From assembly GCA_008729055.1 (NCBI GenBank), contig SDUX01000001.1, forward strand, positions 186,001-250,000: 64,000 nt of DNA, written 5' to 3'. Source of the DNA: Pyropia haitanensis (taxonomy: Eukaryota; Rhodophyta; Bangiophyceae; Bangiales; Bangiaceae). The notes beneath the pieces were generated by a model that was not told the origin of the DNA, ran no database searches, and saw only the letters and a list, made by a program, of their open reading frames with translations. This document shows, piece after piece, positions 9,173 through 19,117 of this stretch (positions are counted from its first letter, which is position 1; each line of letters begins with the position of its first letter). The position numbers were made by a program, and so were the translations under genes.

Positions 9173-11728
9173 CTAGGAGCTAAAACAGAACCGCACGTGC
9201 CGGTTGGCACGGATGGCCTCAAACACCGCCCCAATCTGCACCGCCGACTGGACGGCCACCCCGATATTCAGCCGCCGGTACCGGTCCGACGGCTCCTCGA
9301 CGACCGCCTCGGGCGGGACGGGCACGCCCGTCACGGCCTGGATGTCGGCCAGGACGGAGCGGAGAAAGTCTGCGCCGTCGCCCACCGCCTTGAAGCGGTA
9401 CTCGCAGGGGAAGGTCATCGTCCGCGACAGCGCGTGGTAGTCGGCCGGCGACGCGCCCGCCCGCGGCGCACGCTTGCCCGTCGTCGCGACAGCGTCCTGG
9501 AGGCGCTGCTGGGTGGCCTCCTCCAGGGCCTCCAGCTGCGCCTCCTCCTCGGCCGCGTCGAGGGGGATCCCCTCGGCGGCACCAACGCCCACCGATCCGT
9601 TGGCCACCGTCGAGCCGGCAGGCGCGGCCGCCTCGCCGCCCACATTGGCGCTGTCGTCGACGTCGCCCTCATACTTGTATAGCTCTTGGTAGAAAGAGAG
9701 GTACTCCGACTGGTCGTCGGTGGTCTCGGGGCCAGCAGCGGGCGCCGCAGACCCCTCGCCAGCCGCATCGTCGAGCGGCAGGTCCTGCACGTCGAGCGTC
9801 AGGCGGGCCAGCTTGGGCAGCTCCGCCGGCCGGTAGTCGGGGAAGAGGTCGTCCATCCCCGGGGGCGGCGCCGCGCTCTTGCGGGACCAGCGGTACATGT
9901 CTTTGGCGCTTGCCTGCGTACTCCGCTCGTACGCTACCCGCGCCGCCCACTCCTTGGAGCCCGTATCCAGCGCGTCACTCCCGCCCATCGCCGCGGGCCA
10001 GGCCGACGCCGTGGATGCACCCCACGAAGGCTGCGCCCCCCGCCGGGTGGCCTCGTGCTCACGGAGGCTCTCGCTGCTCTCCGCGTCATCGACATCCTCC
10101 TCGTTGGCCACCACATCCTCATCGACAAACGCAAACGCCTCGCCTGGCTCGGTGATGGTCACATAGTTGTCGTCGTTGAGCGCCCATACCCGCCCAAACG
10201 AGGTGTCCTGGGTGACCCCAAACTCGTCCGTGTCGCCCTCATACTCCTCCCCGTCGTTGGTGTAAAAGTCAAGGCCCTGCGGCCCTTCCACCTCGTAGTC
10301 GTCGTCCGCCTCAAACGCCGACTTCTTCGCCGCACGGGCCGCGACGTTGGCCTCGGGGGAGTCCGCCACGTCGGCAAAGCGAGCGGCGGCAGCCGGCACC
10401 ATATCGCCGACAGCGGAGCGGCCGCCGCCAGGCACGGCGGGTGGGGTAGACTCGTCCAAGTGGGCATCGTCAAATAGGCTCGCCAGGTCACCGCCAGCGC
10501 CGCCGGCGGGCGCTGTGAGCTCCTCTGTAGGCCGGGAGCGGCTACGCAGCAGCTGCGTGAGGTCGATGGAGCCAAGCGCGCCGTCCTCTAGGTCATCAAC
10601 CTCCTCCTCGTCCTCGTCCTCCTCCTCTTCTGGGCCTGCTGCAGCGGCACCGCCCACCGCCCCGGCAGGGACCCGCTGGGAGGGAATGTCAGGCTCTTCA
10701 GAGTCAAACACGATCGGCTCGTCGTCCACTTCGTCATCGCCGACAAGCACGTCCGCGCCAGCAACGGAGAGGAGGCCCAGGTCGGCGTCCAGATCATCTA
10801 CCGTATCCTCCAGGGGCTCCTCTTCCTCGACGGTGGAGCCGAGGAGAACCGACTCCTCCGCCGACACTGGCCGCTTCCGCTGCCGGATGGGCGTGTCCAC
10901 ATCGTCGTCGTCGTGCTCCCCCATCCCCTCGTCATCGTCATCGTCGTCGTCATCGAGGGCGCGCTTGCCCCAGCGGGACCGCGGAACCGGCTCATCCTCG
11001 TCCTCGTCCTCGTCGTCCTCGTCGTCGAGGTCGTCCAAGTCCGGGTCGTCCTCCTCCTCCTCATCGTCCATGTCGTCAAACCCGCCGCCAGTGTCTTCGT
11101 CCTCGTCGTCCTCCACGCCCGCGCCGCCAGCGAGGCCGCGGTCCCCGTTGACCAGGCTCTCCACATCAAACGCCTTGGCCGCGTCCGCGTCGTCCTCCGC
11201 GTCGTCGTCATCAAATTGGCCGTCGGGCTCGTCAATGTTCCACGGGTCAAACAGGTCGTCGCTGTCGTCCTCGTCCACCTCGGCAGCGTCAAAGCCGTCG
11301 TCGTCGCCAGCGGCCGCCGCCAGTGGCCCCTTCTTGGGTGCCGCCGAGCCGGCAGCAGTGGCGGCGGCACCCGACGACCCAGCGTCAGCGGCGCGGCCCG
11401 CACCGCGGCCGCGGCCGCCACCCCCCCCCCGCCCGCCGGCCATCATCCACAGCACCCCCGTCGACGGCGCGGGGGGGCCTGCCCGCCGCCTGGGCAAAGC
11501 GCATAACCTGAGCCCGCCGGGCGCCGCTGCTGCCAGCTGCGGCGGCCGCCCCGCGGCCGGGTGGAAGCGGGCGGCGGGCGGGGCGGGCAGGAAGGCCGGC
11601 AGGGCGGCGCCGCCCGCGCTGCCAGCGCGAGCCGCCGCGGCGGGCGCGCCGCCGCCAGCGTGCCGACCAGAGACTCCTCTTCCACCATCACCCGCGGGAC
11701 GTTCCGACACGTCGTGGCGGCAGGCCAT
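9173..11728 (-). CDS. DUF493 (YbeD-like) protein with long acidic region, probably plastid-targeted
   Basis: The last 90 or so residues (from TMTFPCEYRFKAVGDGADF through LADIQAVTGVPVPPE to the C-terminal VRFCFSS) are a DUF493/YbeD-like ferredoxin-fold domain. In bacteria this is a small regulator-like protein of about 90 residues; plants have plastid forms. Here it is the tail of an 851-residue protein. The middle is extraordinarily acidic, with Asp/Glu blocks such as DEEEEDDPDLDDLDDEDDED, plus Ala/Gly linkers. The first 120 residues lack acids and end near VLWMMAGGRGG, resembling a transit peptide with its processing region. The start at 11728 (MACRHDVSERP) is the first ATG giving such a leader; an upstream ATG at 11941 in the same frame lies in the lower-GC promoter and is less likely. 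Function unknown; the acidic arm suggests binding to a basic partner (inference). Confidence 0.8.
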   Translation of the reverse strand: MACRHDVSERPAGDGGRGVSGRHAGGGAPAAAARAGSAGGAALPAFLPAPPAARFHPAAGRPPQLAAAAPGGLRLCALPRRRAGPPAPSTGVLWMMAGGRGGGGGRGRGAGRAADAGSSGAAATAAGSAAPKKGPLAAAAGDDDGFDAAEVDEDDSDDLFDPWNIDEPDGQFDDDDAEDDADAAKAFDVESLVNGDRGLAGGAGVEDDEDEDTGGGFDDMDDEEEEDDPDLDDLDDEDDEDEDEDEPVPRSRWGKRALDDDDDDDDEGMGEHDDDDVDTPIRQRKRPVSAEESVLLGSTVEEEEPLEDTVDDLDADLGLLSVAGADVLVGDDEVDDEPIVFDSEEPDIPSQRVPAGAVGGAAAAGPEEEEDEDEEEVDDLEDGALGSIDLTQLLRSRSRPTEELTAPAGGAGGDLASLFDDAHLDESTPPAVPGGGRSAVGDMVPAAAARFADVADSPEANVAARAAKKSAFEADDDYEVEGPQGLDFYTNDGEEYEGDTDEFGVTQDTSFGRVWALNDDNYVTITEPGEAFAFVDEDVVANEEDVDDAESSESLREHEATRRGAQPSWGASTASAWPAAMGGSDALDTGSKEWAARVAYERSTQASAKDMYRWSRKSAAPPPGMDDLFPDYRPAELPKLARLTLDVQDLPLDDAAGEGSAAPAAGPETTDDQSEYLSFYQELYKYEGDVDDSANVGGEAAAPAGSTVANGSVGVGAAEGIPLDAAEEEAQLEALEEATQQRLQDAVATTGKRAPRAGASPADYHALSRTMTFPCEYRFKAVGDGADFLRSVLADIQAVTGVPVPPEAVVEEPSDRYRRLNIGVAVQSAVQIGAVFEAIRANRHVRFCFSS

Positions 11729-12252
11729 GGCGAAGGTAGGCGGCACGGCGGCGTGGAGGCGGGGGGGGGACGGCAGCCGCGGGCGAGTGCACGACCGAGA
11801 TCTGGACGCTGCCTCGAACAGCGTCTCTCCTGCCAAACCCCGGTCGTGGCCTCGACGCGCCGGCCGCGCACAGAGATATCTGTAACTCTGGAATTGATGA
11901 GCGACGTCGCTCAATTCTTGTTCGGTAGAAATCACGCGCACAGGAACTTGTACATTGGTTTAGCAACATGAAAGTTTTGGTACTGTACATGTATCTTTTT
12001 CAAGCCGTCTGAAAGGTCGCCGACCTCTTCTTTGCCTTGCAAGGCCAAGCTTGGCGGCGTTGTCGCCCGTCCCGAGCTGTACAGTACGTCGATGCTGTGC
12101 GTCCCGCTCCTCGTCTTGTTTGGCTCCCTGTGCAGCACCGGATCTGTCTACCTGCGTACAAGAAAGACCATATTCCTCTGAGCGGTTTCAGTTCTTCTTC
12201 TGCCGTCGCTCTCACGCTCGTGACGGCTTCGGAGCGTGCTGCGGTGGTCGCC
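11729..12252. promoter_or_regulatory. bidirectional promoter between divergent genes
   Basis: This 524-base gap separates the starts of the DUF493 gene (minus) and the membrane-protein gene (plus). From about 11870 to 12230 it is visibly poorer in GC than either gene. A perfect 16-base palindrome, TGAGCGACGTCGCTCA, sits at 11898-11913; its ACGT core is the type of site bound by bZIP factors. TGTAC-containing words recur (TACTGTACATGTA near 11981, CTGTACAGTAC near 12075). No TATA box stands out. Confidence 0.5.
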
Positions 12253-13148
12253 ATGGACGCTCCCGGCGGCACCGTCGCTGCGGACGAGCCGACCCCCCCC
12301 CCCCCCCCTGCCACCGCTGCTGAGTCTCCAACGACGGCCTCCACCGCGTCCGCTGATGACGGCGCCACCCCCCTTCCCCCCCTCCTCCCCTCCCAGGGTG
12401 CGGTCGACACCGCGGCCGCCACCTCCCCCCCTGCCCTCCGCTCGGCGATTACGGCGACTCGCACCGGGATAGAGTCAGCGACCGAGTTTGTGGCCGCCCA
12501 CACGTCGATGCCCGCGGCCGCCCTGGCCCGCGTCGACGCCCGCGTCGACGGCGCGCTCGCGTCGTTTACGCGTGCGCTGCGGCGCACGCGCGACGGGACA
12601 ACGTCTGGGATGGTGGCGGCGGGGGGGGTGCTGGGCGGGGGGGCGCTCGTCGCCGCCCCGCTGGCATACGGTATGTGCTCTCGCTAGTGGTGCAGAGGGT
12701 GGCGTCGATAAGGCGATGGGGGCGCTGCCGGGACGCGTCTCGAGGGGTTTATACGGGGAGGGCTGGGCCGGTGCATCGCGGTTTCTGACCTGTTTTTTTT
12801 TTTTTTCTGTTGTCGCGTTCGTTGCCTTGGTGTATGCGCCCGTGTGTCTGATGACCCTGGGGGGGCGACCCTGACGCCTGCTTTGCCACGCGGTGATTCC
12901 TGACGGCTCCTCCGCGGGTTTTTTGCTGGCCCGTCGACACCTCTGCCGCATAATGGCCTCCCCGCTTCCCAGTGGCGGGCCCTGGCGCGGCGGCCCGTGC
13001 GTTTGGCCTCACCGTGGCGCTCGGCTCGGTCCTCGTCTACCCCGACGTGGTGGCCCGCACGGCGGGCAAGGCCGCGGCGGCGCGGGCAGAGTCGACGCCT
13101 GCGCCGCCCGTGGTGCCCGCCCGCTCCCCACCGTCCACATCTAGCTGA
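12253..13148 (+). CDS. two-exon membrane protein, possible MICOS MIC26/MIC27 (APOO family) subunit
   Basis: Exon 1 is 12253-12670 and exon 2 12973-13148. GT at 12671 and AG at 12971-12972 join TAC|G to TG|GCG as ...APLAYVAGPGAAARAFGL, giving 197 residues. The N-terminal 60 are Pro/Thr/Ala-rich. A helix-rich segment (TRTGIESATEFVAAHT, RVDARVDGALASFTRALRR) precedes two hydrophobic stretches, MVAAGGVLGGGALVAAPLAY and FGLTVALGSVLVYP, then a short basic/Ser-rich tail. The order helical stalk, Gly-rich span, second span ending in YP resembles APOO-type MICOS subunits of the mitochondrial inner membrane, which end in a similar LYP-containing span. The match is by pattern only. A generic plastid or mitochondrial membrane protein is the alternative. 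It shares a divergent promoter with the DUF493 gene. Confidence 0.65.
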
Positions 13149-14039
13149 GCTGGGCAATTCCGCGGCGGGATGTCGCTTGCCGTCCGCTCGGCTGGGCGTG
13201 TGTGTACGTACGTGTGGTGTGGAAGCGGGTAGCGTAGTTTTTTTCGGGGCTGTTTTTGTATCGACCTTTAGTGTCTCTTTCGGGTGCTCCTGTTCCCCCT
13301 CCTTTTTTTTTTGAACGTGGTAAGTCGCGCTGATTGTCTGTCCTGTCTGAGCGTGAATGGACGCAGGCATGCGGCTGGCGCCCTGGGCTGTGACCCACTC
13401 TCCCGCTCTTTTTTTTTCAATGGGGGTGTTGGAGGGCTGCTGGCTCACCCACCGCAGTGCGGAGCGATAGGCGAGTTTTGCGCAAGGTCTACACACGCAT
13501 GGTCGGGTCTACTTCCCGGACTCGTTTAAAGACTTGTCCCCTCTGTGGGTACGCGCACACGCTCATGCTGCTGCTTAGTGACGCGCGAGTCACGCTTGGT
13601 GGCCGGCGTCCACCACGACGCCAGGCCTGTGTTGCCAATGGGGGACGAGATGGCACAGTGCACACAGTACGAACTTGCCGTGGGAGAGATGTGCCAGAGA
13701 AGGCGACTCCAAGCGGCCAGAGAACGGCACGTCAGCGCAGCAAGAGCCCAGGTAGGACCAGGCAGAGTGTCGAGACCAACGTGTAAGGAAAGAAACTTAG
13801 GACGCGCAGTCTATATGCATACAACGTGACACACGGGAGACACGCACAACACAAAGAGAATAAGAATGGGACCCAAAAAACCGGACGACAGAGCCACGCT
13901 GAGGGGAACAAAAGCCATGGAGCCAGGGCGGGAGCCCACTTGCTGCACGCTCCGTCCCCCCCCCCGCCTTCTCCCCCCCCCTCTCCTCCCCCCTCCCGAC
14001 CCCCCCTCCCTTCCCCCGCGCCCCGACGTCTCCCCCCCC
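13149..14039. other. convergent intergenic region with T-rich 3' signals
   Basis: After the plus-strand stop there are T runs at about 13239-13245, 13251-13256, 13305-13314 and 13409-13417, consistent with a U-rich 3' untranslated region. From 13450 to 13900 the DNA is of mixed composition with no credible frame; from 13950 it is C-rich and belongs to the 3' flank of the minus-strand gene. Confidence 0.45.
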
Positions 14040-16076
14040 TCATACGTCACCGACAAGCCAATTGAGCATCCGGTTGACGCCCGCCACCACCCGCCCATCC
14101 TCGGCCGACACGACCGACCGGAACTGGACGTTGCGGACGCCGGCGCCGGCGCCCCCCCCCACCCCGCCGCCCCCCCCTGCGCGGCCGACACTGCCCACAT
14201 TGGCACGCGCGGCCGCGGCGGCGACGGCCGCCGCCCGCCCCGCGCGGCCGTGGTCCACCAGGTCCCGCACAAGCGTGCGGAGGCCCATGGAGAAGGGCGC
14301 GGAGGGGGTGACAAAGTAGAGGCCCCGCGGCCGCACCGAGGGCGGCGTCACCGCCGTCAGGGCGTTGCCCACATAGTCCCGCAGCGTCGCGTCTGATGTG
14401 ACCGACGCGGCACCAACGGGGGAGCGGCCGCCGCTGCCACCGGCAGAGCCTGCGGGGCTGCCACCGCCACCGCCGCCACCACCGCCACCGCCGCCGCCAC
14501 CGCCGCCCCCGCCCCCTTCCCATGCCCCACCCCCGGGTGGAAAGGAGGACAGCGACGACCAGCCACCCGCGGGGGCCACCGCCCCAAACCCGCCCCGCGC
14601 CATGCTCAGCGCACCGCCCCCGTCAACGACCGCCCACAGCCGGGGCGCCGCGATCGACGCGCGGAGGACGCGGTCAAACGCGAGGAGCTCCCCAAACGAC
14701 GCGCACCCGTCGCCCGCGGCGCAGCACAGGACCAACGCGTCCGGCCGCAGCAGCCGCACATCGTCGAGGAGCATCCGGCGGGAGGTGACGAGCGTCCGCC
14801 GCAGGACGGTGAGCCGCGCGGGTACCCCGCCGGGGAGCGTCACGTTGGGCCGAAAGTCCGTGCCATCCCCATTCCCATTGACGCCCACGTCCGCCGCCGC
14901 TGCCGCCGCCGCCGCCGCCGCGGTCGCCGCCGCGTCGGCGGCACCGTTTCTCCGCTCCCCCGCCGGGCCCCCGCCGTCCCGGGCAGCGTCACCAGCAGCC
15001 GCGGTGCCGGGCGGTGGGCGCAGCGGCCACGCGGCACACAGCTTGCGGACGAGCGTCTTCTTCCCCACCGACGGGGGCCCCACAAACACAATCTGGATCG
15101 TACTGTCGAGCGCCGCCACCTCCCGCTGCTTGCGCGCCGCGATGAGCTCCCGCAGCGACACCGTGCCGGCCGCGTCGGTGGGGGGCATCCCCAACGCGGC
15201 GGCCAGCGCGACGCCCGCCGCGACCGCGGCAGCTTCCCCCCCCCCGCCGCCGGCGCCGTCTTTGCCGCCACCGCCGGTGGACGGGTCCCCCACCCCCCCC
15301 CCTCCCGCGCTGACCACGCCGTCCGCGCTGGTGACGCGGATGCGCCGCACCCGCGCGCGGCAGGTGGGACACCGCCGCTTGACCAGCCGCACCACGCAGT
15401 CGAGACAGATATTGGCGTGGTCACACGGCCGCAGCTCCACGTTGGGCGCCCGCTCAAAGCAAATGATGCACCACGCGGCCGGGTCGTCGTCGTCATCGTC
15501 GGCCGGGCGGGGGCGGGTGGCGCCCCCCCCCCGCCCCCCGCCGCCAGGGGAGGCGGCCGGGCAGCCCGGGTCTGCCGGCCGGTCGCCCCTGCACGCGCAC
15601 CCGGCGCCAGGCGTGTGCGCGCCGGCGCCGGCGCCGGCGCCGTCGGGATCCCCCCGCAAGGACAGCCCGCGGACGGCCGAGTCCTCATCGTCATCCTCCG
15701 CGTCATCATCCTCGTCGGGGTCGTCCTCGCTGCTCGACAGCACGCGGCTCACCTGGGGGGATATGCCATCCGACTCACCGTCGGGGAGCGGGGAGGGGGT
15801 GATGGGGGGAGCGGCATTCGCCACGGCGGCGGGCGTGGTGGTGGTGGTGGTGGAGGTGGTGGTGGTGGTGGTGGTGGTGATGGCGTCAGCAGCGTCAGCG
15901 GCGGCGGCAGCGTCAGCGACAGCGACAGCAGCCGGCACAGCCGACAGGGGCGTGAGCACGTCCTCGGCCAGCACGATGGGGTAGTCGTCGCCGCCGCCGC
16001 CCATGTCGTCGTCTCGCGGGGGTACAGGGGGTGGGGGTGGGTGCGCGCCACCCGACGGGGAGGATGGCGCCATCAT
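14040..16076 (-). CDS. RING-finger protein fused to a P-loop (GTPase-like) domain
   Basis: 678 residues starting at the MMAPSSPSGG double Met (16076). An acidic, Thr-rich N-terminus (Thr repeat at about 67-81; D/E block 117-132) leads to a C3HC4 RING at residues 203-239: C203-x2-C206-x11-C218-x-H220-x3-C224-x2-C227-x8-C236-x2-C239 (within WCIICFERAPNVELRPCDHA). RINGs of this spacing are usually E3 ubiquitin ligases. From about residue 325 a nucleotide-binding core begins, QIVFVGPPSVGKKTLVRKL, with a P-loop whose Ser/Thr position is Lys followed by Thr. Later come VTLPGG, RLTVLRRTLV and DALVLCC; I find no NKxD, the strand corresponding to it reading PRLWAVVDGG. The C-terminal third has a long Gly tract and ends RMLNWLVGDV*. 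A RING joined to a degenerate small-GTPase-like domain is unusual. The frame is open throughout without breaks. Confidence 0.8.
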   Translation of the reverse strand: MMAPSSPSGGAHPPPPPVPPRDDDMGGGGDDYPIVLAEDVLTPLSAVPAAVAVADAAAAADAADAITTTTTTTTSTTTTTTPAAVANAAPPITPSPLPDGESDGISPQVSRVLSSSEDDPDEDDDAEDDDEDSAVRGLSLRGDPDGAGAGAGAHTPGAGCACRGDRPADPGCPAASPGGGGRGGGATRPRPADDDDDDPAAWCIICFERAPNVELRPCDHANICLDCVVRLVKRRCPTCRARVRRIRVTSADGVVSAGGGGVGDPSTGGGGKDGAGGGGGEAAAVAAGVALAAALGMPPTDAAGTVSLRELIAARKQREVAALDSTIQIVFVGPPSVGKKTLVRKLCAAWPLRPPPGTAAAGDAARDGGGPAGERRNGAADAAATAAAAAAAAAADVGVNGNGDGTDFRPNVTLPGGVPARLTVLRRTLVTSRRMLLDDVRLLRPDALVLCCAAGDGCASFGELLAFDRVLRASIAAPRLWAVVDGGGALSMARGGFGAVAPAGGWSSLSSFPPGGGAWEGGGGGGGGGGGGGGGGGGGSPAGSAGGSGGRSPVGAASVTSDATLRDYVGNALTAVTPPSVRPRGLYFVTPSAPFSMGLRTLVRDLVDHGRAGRAAAVAAAAARANVGSVGRAGGGGGVGGGAGAGVRNVQFRSVVSAEDGRVVAGVNRMLNWLVGDV

Positions 16077-17616
16077 GGGGAGACCAGCCGCCGCCCGACC
16101 GCCCGCCCGGCAGCCTGACGTACCCAAACCAGCACCAAAGGGCGGGGTGGCGTGCGCGTGGCGGGGGGGGGGGGCGGGTTGTGGACGCCGCGTCGCCCAG
16201 GGCTCTGCCTGACACGCCGCCACGCGTCGCCACGGTCGCCGGCGGATGGGGGCCCCCTCTACCAGCCACACGGGCGGGGGGGGGGGTGGACGCTCCTCGG
16301 GGACGAGGGGGGAGGACGCTGCCGGCGGCGGCGGACGGGCGGCTGCGCCGCGCGTGGGTGCGGCCGGCCGGGTCACCAGCCGCGTGTGGGGGCGTGCGCT
16401 CGCCCCGCGGTGGCGGCCGCCACGCCGCCGCCCCCCCCCCCCACCCCCTCCCACTCCCCCCCGCTATCGCCACGAATCGGCGGCTGCACGGCGGCCGCCA
16501 GCGGGGTCACGTGGAGGCCCGCCGGCCACCGCCGCTGGGGCGAGGAAAACACGCCAGACCCGCCCCGCGGCGAGGCCGTCGAGCGCTGCCCACCCCCCCC
16601 CCCCCCCCCCTCCGTCTCCCAACTGGAACCAAACCCAACCCAACCCACCCGGCCACCCCCCCCCCACCCGACCCCCCCCGCCGACGCCCTGCCGCCACGA
16701 CGCGCGCTCGTGCTCCGCTCCCGCGCGGGCTCGGCAGAGCACGGGCGGCCGAGGGTGGCGGTGCCGCGCGCAGGGACGGCCTCGGCTACGGCGCCACGCC
16801 CTCCCCCCCCCCCCCCCCCCCCCCCCCGCTGCTGCTCCTCGGCGGCACGCACGCGGGCCCGCACAGAAAAGCGGAAAGTATGGCGGCGCAGGTTGTGGGA
16901 GCAAGGGGGGGGGGTGGGGGGGGGAAGGCGAGGCGGGGGAGGAGGGAGCCGCTGCCGCCGCCCGCCGCAGCCGGTGTGGGAGAGAGCCCACTGGCCGACG
17001 CTGGGACGCGCGGCACCTGCACTGCCGGCCGGCCGCCTAGCGGATGGCGCCCGCAGAGAGGGGGGCCGAGGGGAGCGGGAGAGGGGTAGGGAGGACGGCG
17101 CCCCGCGGGAGGCCGACGGCGGCACGCAGGGAGAAAAGCGGGGTGCGCACCCGCGTGGGGGGGGGGGGCGGCGTGCCGCGCCGAGAGGGTCGCGAGCGGC
17201 TCGCCGTGGGGGGGGGGGTGGGGGGGGGGGCGGGACGGCCCGCCGCCCTGCCACTGGCCAGCTGTACTGGACGCGCACGCGTCACGGCGGGCGATTCCGT
17301 GTGACTCGCGCATGCGCTCGCAGCGGGGGGGGGGGGGGGGGGGGGTGGGCTCAGCGGGGCGCACCGCGCATGACGGCCAGAAAATGCTGGCAAAAGTATT
17401 ATGCGAAGAAGGCCGGGACCTGTGGGGGGGGGGGGCGCACCGCTGCGCTGTCCGTGCCTGGCGTGGGCCTGCCAGTGGGAAGTGGGCGGTCCTGGCGTCT
17501 GGTCCAGTGCGCGGCCAGGCGGGCGAGCAGTTCACCCGCTCATGGAGAGGTGACACTGGCGGGGAGGCTGTCGTGCGTGGAGAGGACCCCCCGAAATCAT
17601 TTGGTGCGTTACGGGC
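16077..17616. other. low-complexity upstream region
   Basis: GC-rich, with G/C runs and no frame of natural composition. The long frames on both strands give Pro/Arg/Gly translations. It contains the upstream sequence of the RING/P-loop gene, with no lower-GC island adjoining its start. Confidence 0.5.
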
Positions 17617-18588
17617 TCATTGAAGATACGGCGAAGAAATTGGAGTTAAGTCGATCGTTGCCACGTTGACGTCGATCCAGCGTCGAGCGGGCGCGGGCTC
17701 TGCCGTCCGCCTCCAATCTCCAACCCGGTCTTTGCTACGTGAGCATCGACAGGCCAGGGGGGCTCCTGCTGTAGCGATGGACGACAGCCCTCTGGGGAGG
17801 GAGAGGCGCCAGTCAGGCTCTGGGACCCCCCTGTCTTGGCTTAGTACTTTGTATGCTACCCGCGGCGTATTGCGGAAGAGCATCGGAAGGGTCGGGGAGG
17901 GGGGGCGCGGACCCCTGCGTAGAATCCCGCTCGCTTGGGGCTCGGGGTGTTTGTACGGGGCGATGGAGGCCCCTTTCCCGGGGTCCTCCCCCATCACGAA
18001 AAGGTAGCCGGACAGGTGAACGCGACCTGCCTCTTTGTGAGTTACGTCCTCGTGCATGGGCGCACAGAGGGGTACTCGAGCATAAGCAACGCCGACTTGG
18101 TTCAATGGTTGGGCGCACGTTCTCCATTCTCCCACACTCACCGGCAGAAACCGTGGCGCGGACGGTGTGCGGGGTGGTGACGCGTAAAGGCAGCCGCAGC
18201 AGCAAGTGTACGGTCCCACGACGCGTCGGCTGCAGTGGTCCATCCGAGCGTCACTTGCCGCACCTGTGGCGCGCGTGACACACGTAGCGGCGGTGGCGGC
18301 AGCGACGACCTCGGCCGGCAGGGCCACCTCGGCCGCCGCCGACGCCAGCGCCATTGCTCCCAACGGCCCGTCGCCGCCGCGACCGGCCGACGCGTCGGCA
18401 GCGGCGGCCATGCCTGCGGCAGCCGACCCCCTTGGCGGCGGCCCCCGCCGCCGTTGCCGACGCACAGGCCACCACCAATGACGGAAAGTGGCGGGTACGG
18501 GCGGGAAGGGTCCGTCGCCGCTCGTGGCCAGCCGTCCGCCAGCCGTCGACGAGCGCGCGCCCCCCCGCCACACCGCGCCGACCCGCAC
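17617..18588 (-). CDS. doubtful 323-codon open frame
   Basis: From about 17617 to 18200 the DNA is only moderately GC-rich, so an open frame crossing it is less expected by chance than elsewhere. The product has mixed composition (for example VALPAEVVAAATAATCVTRA, then CCCGCLYASPP, GYLFVMGEDPGKG, and an end DVNVATIDLTPISSPYLQ). No domain, signal or repeat is recognisable. The same stretch has a competing plus-strand frame. It may be a small gene, decayed DNA, or chance. Confidence 0.2.
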   Translation of the reverse strand: MRVGAVWRGGARSSTAGGRLATSGDGPFPPVPATFRHWWWPVRRQRRRGPPPRGSAAAGMAAAADASAGRGGDGPLGAMALASAAAEVALPAEVVAAATAATCVTRATGAASDARMDHCSRRVVGPYTCCCGCLYASPPRTPSAPRFLPVSVGEWRTCAQPLNQVGVAYARVPLCAPMHEDVTHKEAGRVHLSGYLFVMGEDPGKGASIAPYKHPEPQASGILRRGPRPPSPTLPMLFRNTPRVAYKVLSQDRGVPEPDWRLSLPRGLSSIATAGAPLACRCSRSKDRVGDWRRTAEPAPARRWIDVNVATIDLTPISSPYLQ

Positions 18589-18749
18589 CGCCCGACGACG
18601 CGCACTCCCGCGGCCACAGCTGCCGTGGCTGGCAGTGCCCCATTGAGCAGCTGCCGCCCAGCACCGTCACGGCGGCAACCGCCGGTGGTGCCCGTTGCAG
18701 CCACGAGCGGCGCATCCCCCCCGCGTCTGCGTCGTCGCCCAAGAGGACG

Positions 18750-19117
18750 ATTCAGTAGTTTCTCACCTCTGCACGACGTCTGCCAGGAGATATTCAGTAC
18801 AAGAAAGACGGACGGACTCAGTTGCGTGATGGGTCACACGATTGGTTCACGCTGTGTCATTCGGTGGCCAGACGCGCCAATCATGGCCACTGTCAACCGT
18901 GGGACATGATCCGAGGGACAGACCGGAGCGGCACTTGTCCCAGACCCACCCGCGCCCTCGTCAGCGGCTTGGCAAGCTTGGCGGCGGGGTCTGCTGCCGC
19001 CGCGCCGCTGGCGCTCCCGTCTCACTACCCCGCGCCCTACCCTCCCAAACCGCGGCGCGCTCCCCCCCCCCCCCCCCCCTTCCGCCCCCCCCTTCCGCCC
19101 CCCCCTTCCTCGTCCGG
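18750..19117 (+). promoter_or_regulatory. promoter/leader of ketoacyl-ACP synthase gene
   Basis: A short lower-GC island (about 18750-18920) immediately upstream of the synthase, followed by a GC-rich leader with C runs at about 19058-19079. The position matches the lower-GC islands ahead of other genes here. No specific site identified. Confidence 0.35.

Noticed and set aside
11000..11500. Plus-strand Ser-rich frame opposite the acidic DUF493 region
   Set aside because: GAC/GAG codons read antisense give Ser/Val runs; the acidic strand carries the conserved C-terminal domain.
17617..18200. Ribosomal RNA or tRNA genes in the moderate-GC stretch
   Set aside because: No conserved rRNA core words or tRNA T-loop sequence could be found by reading either strand.
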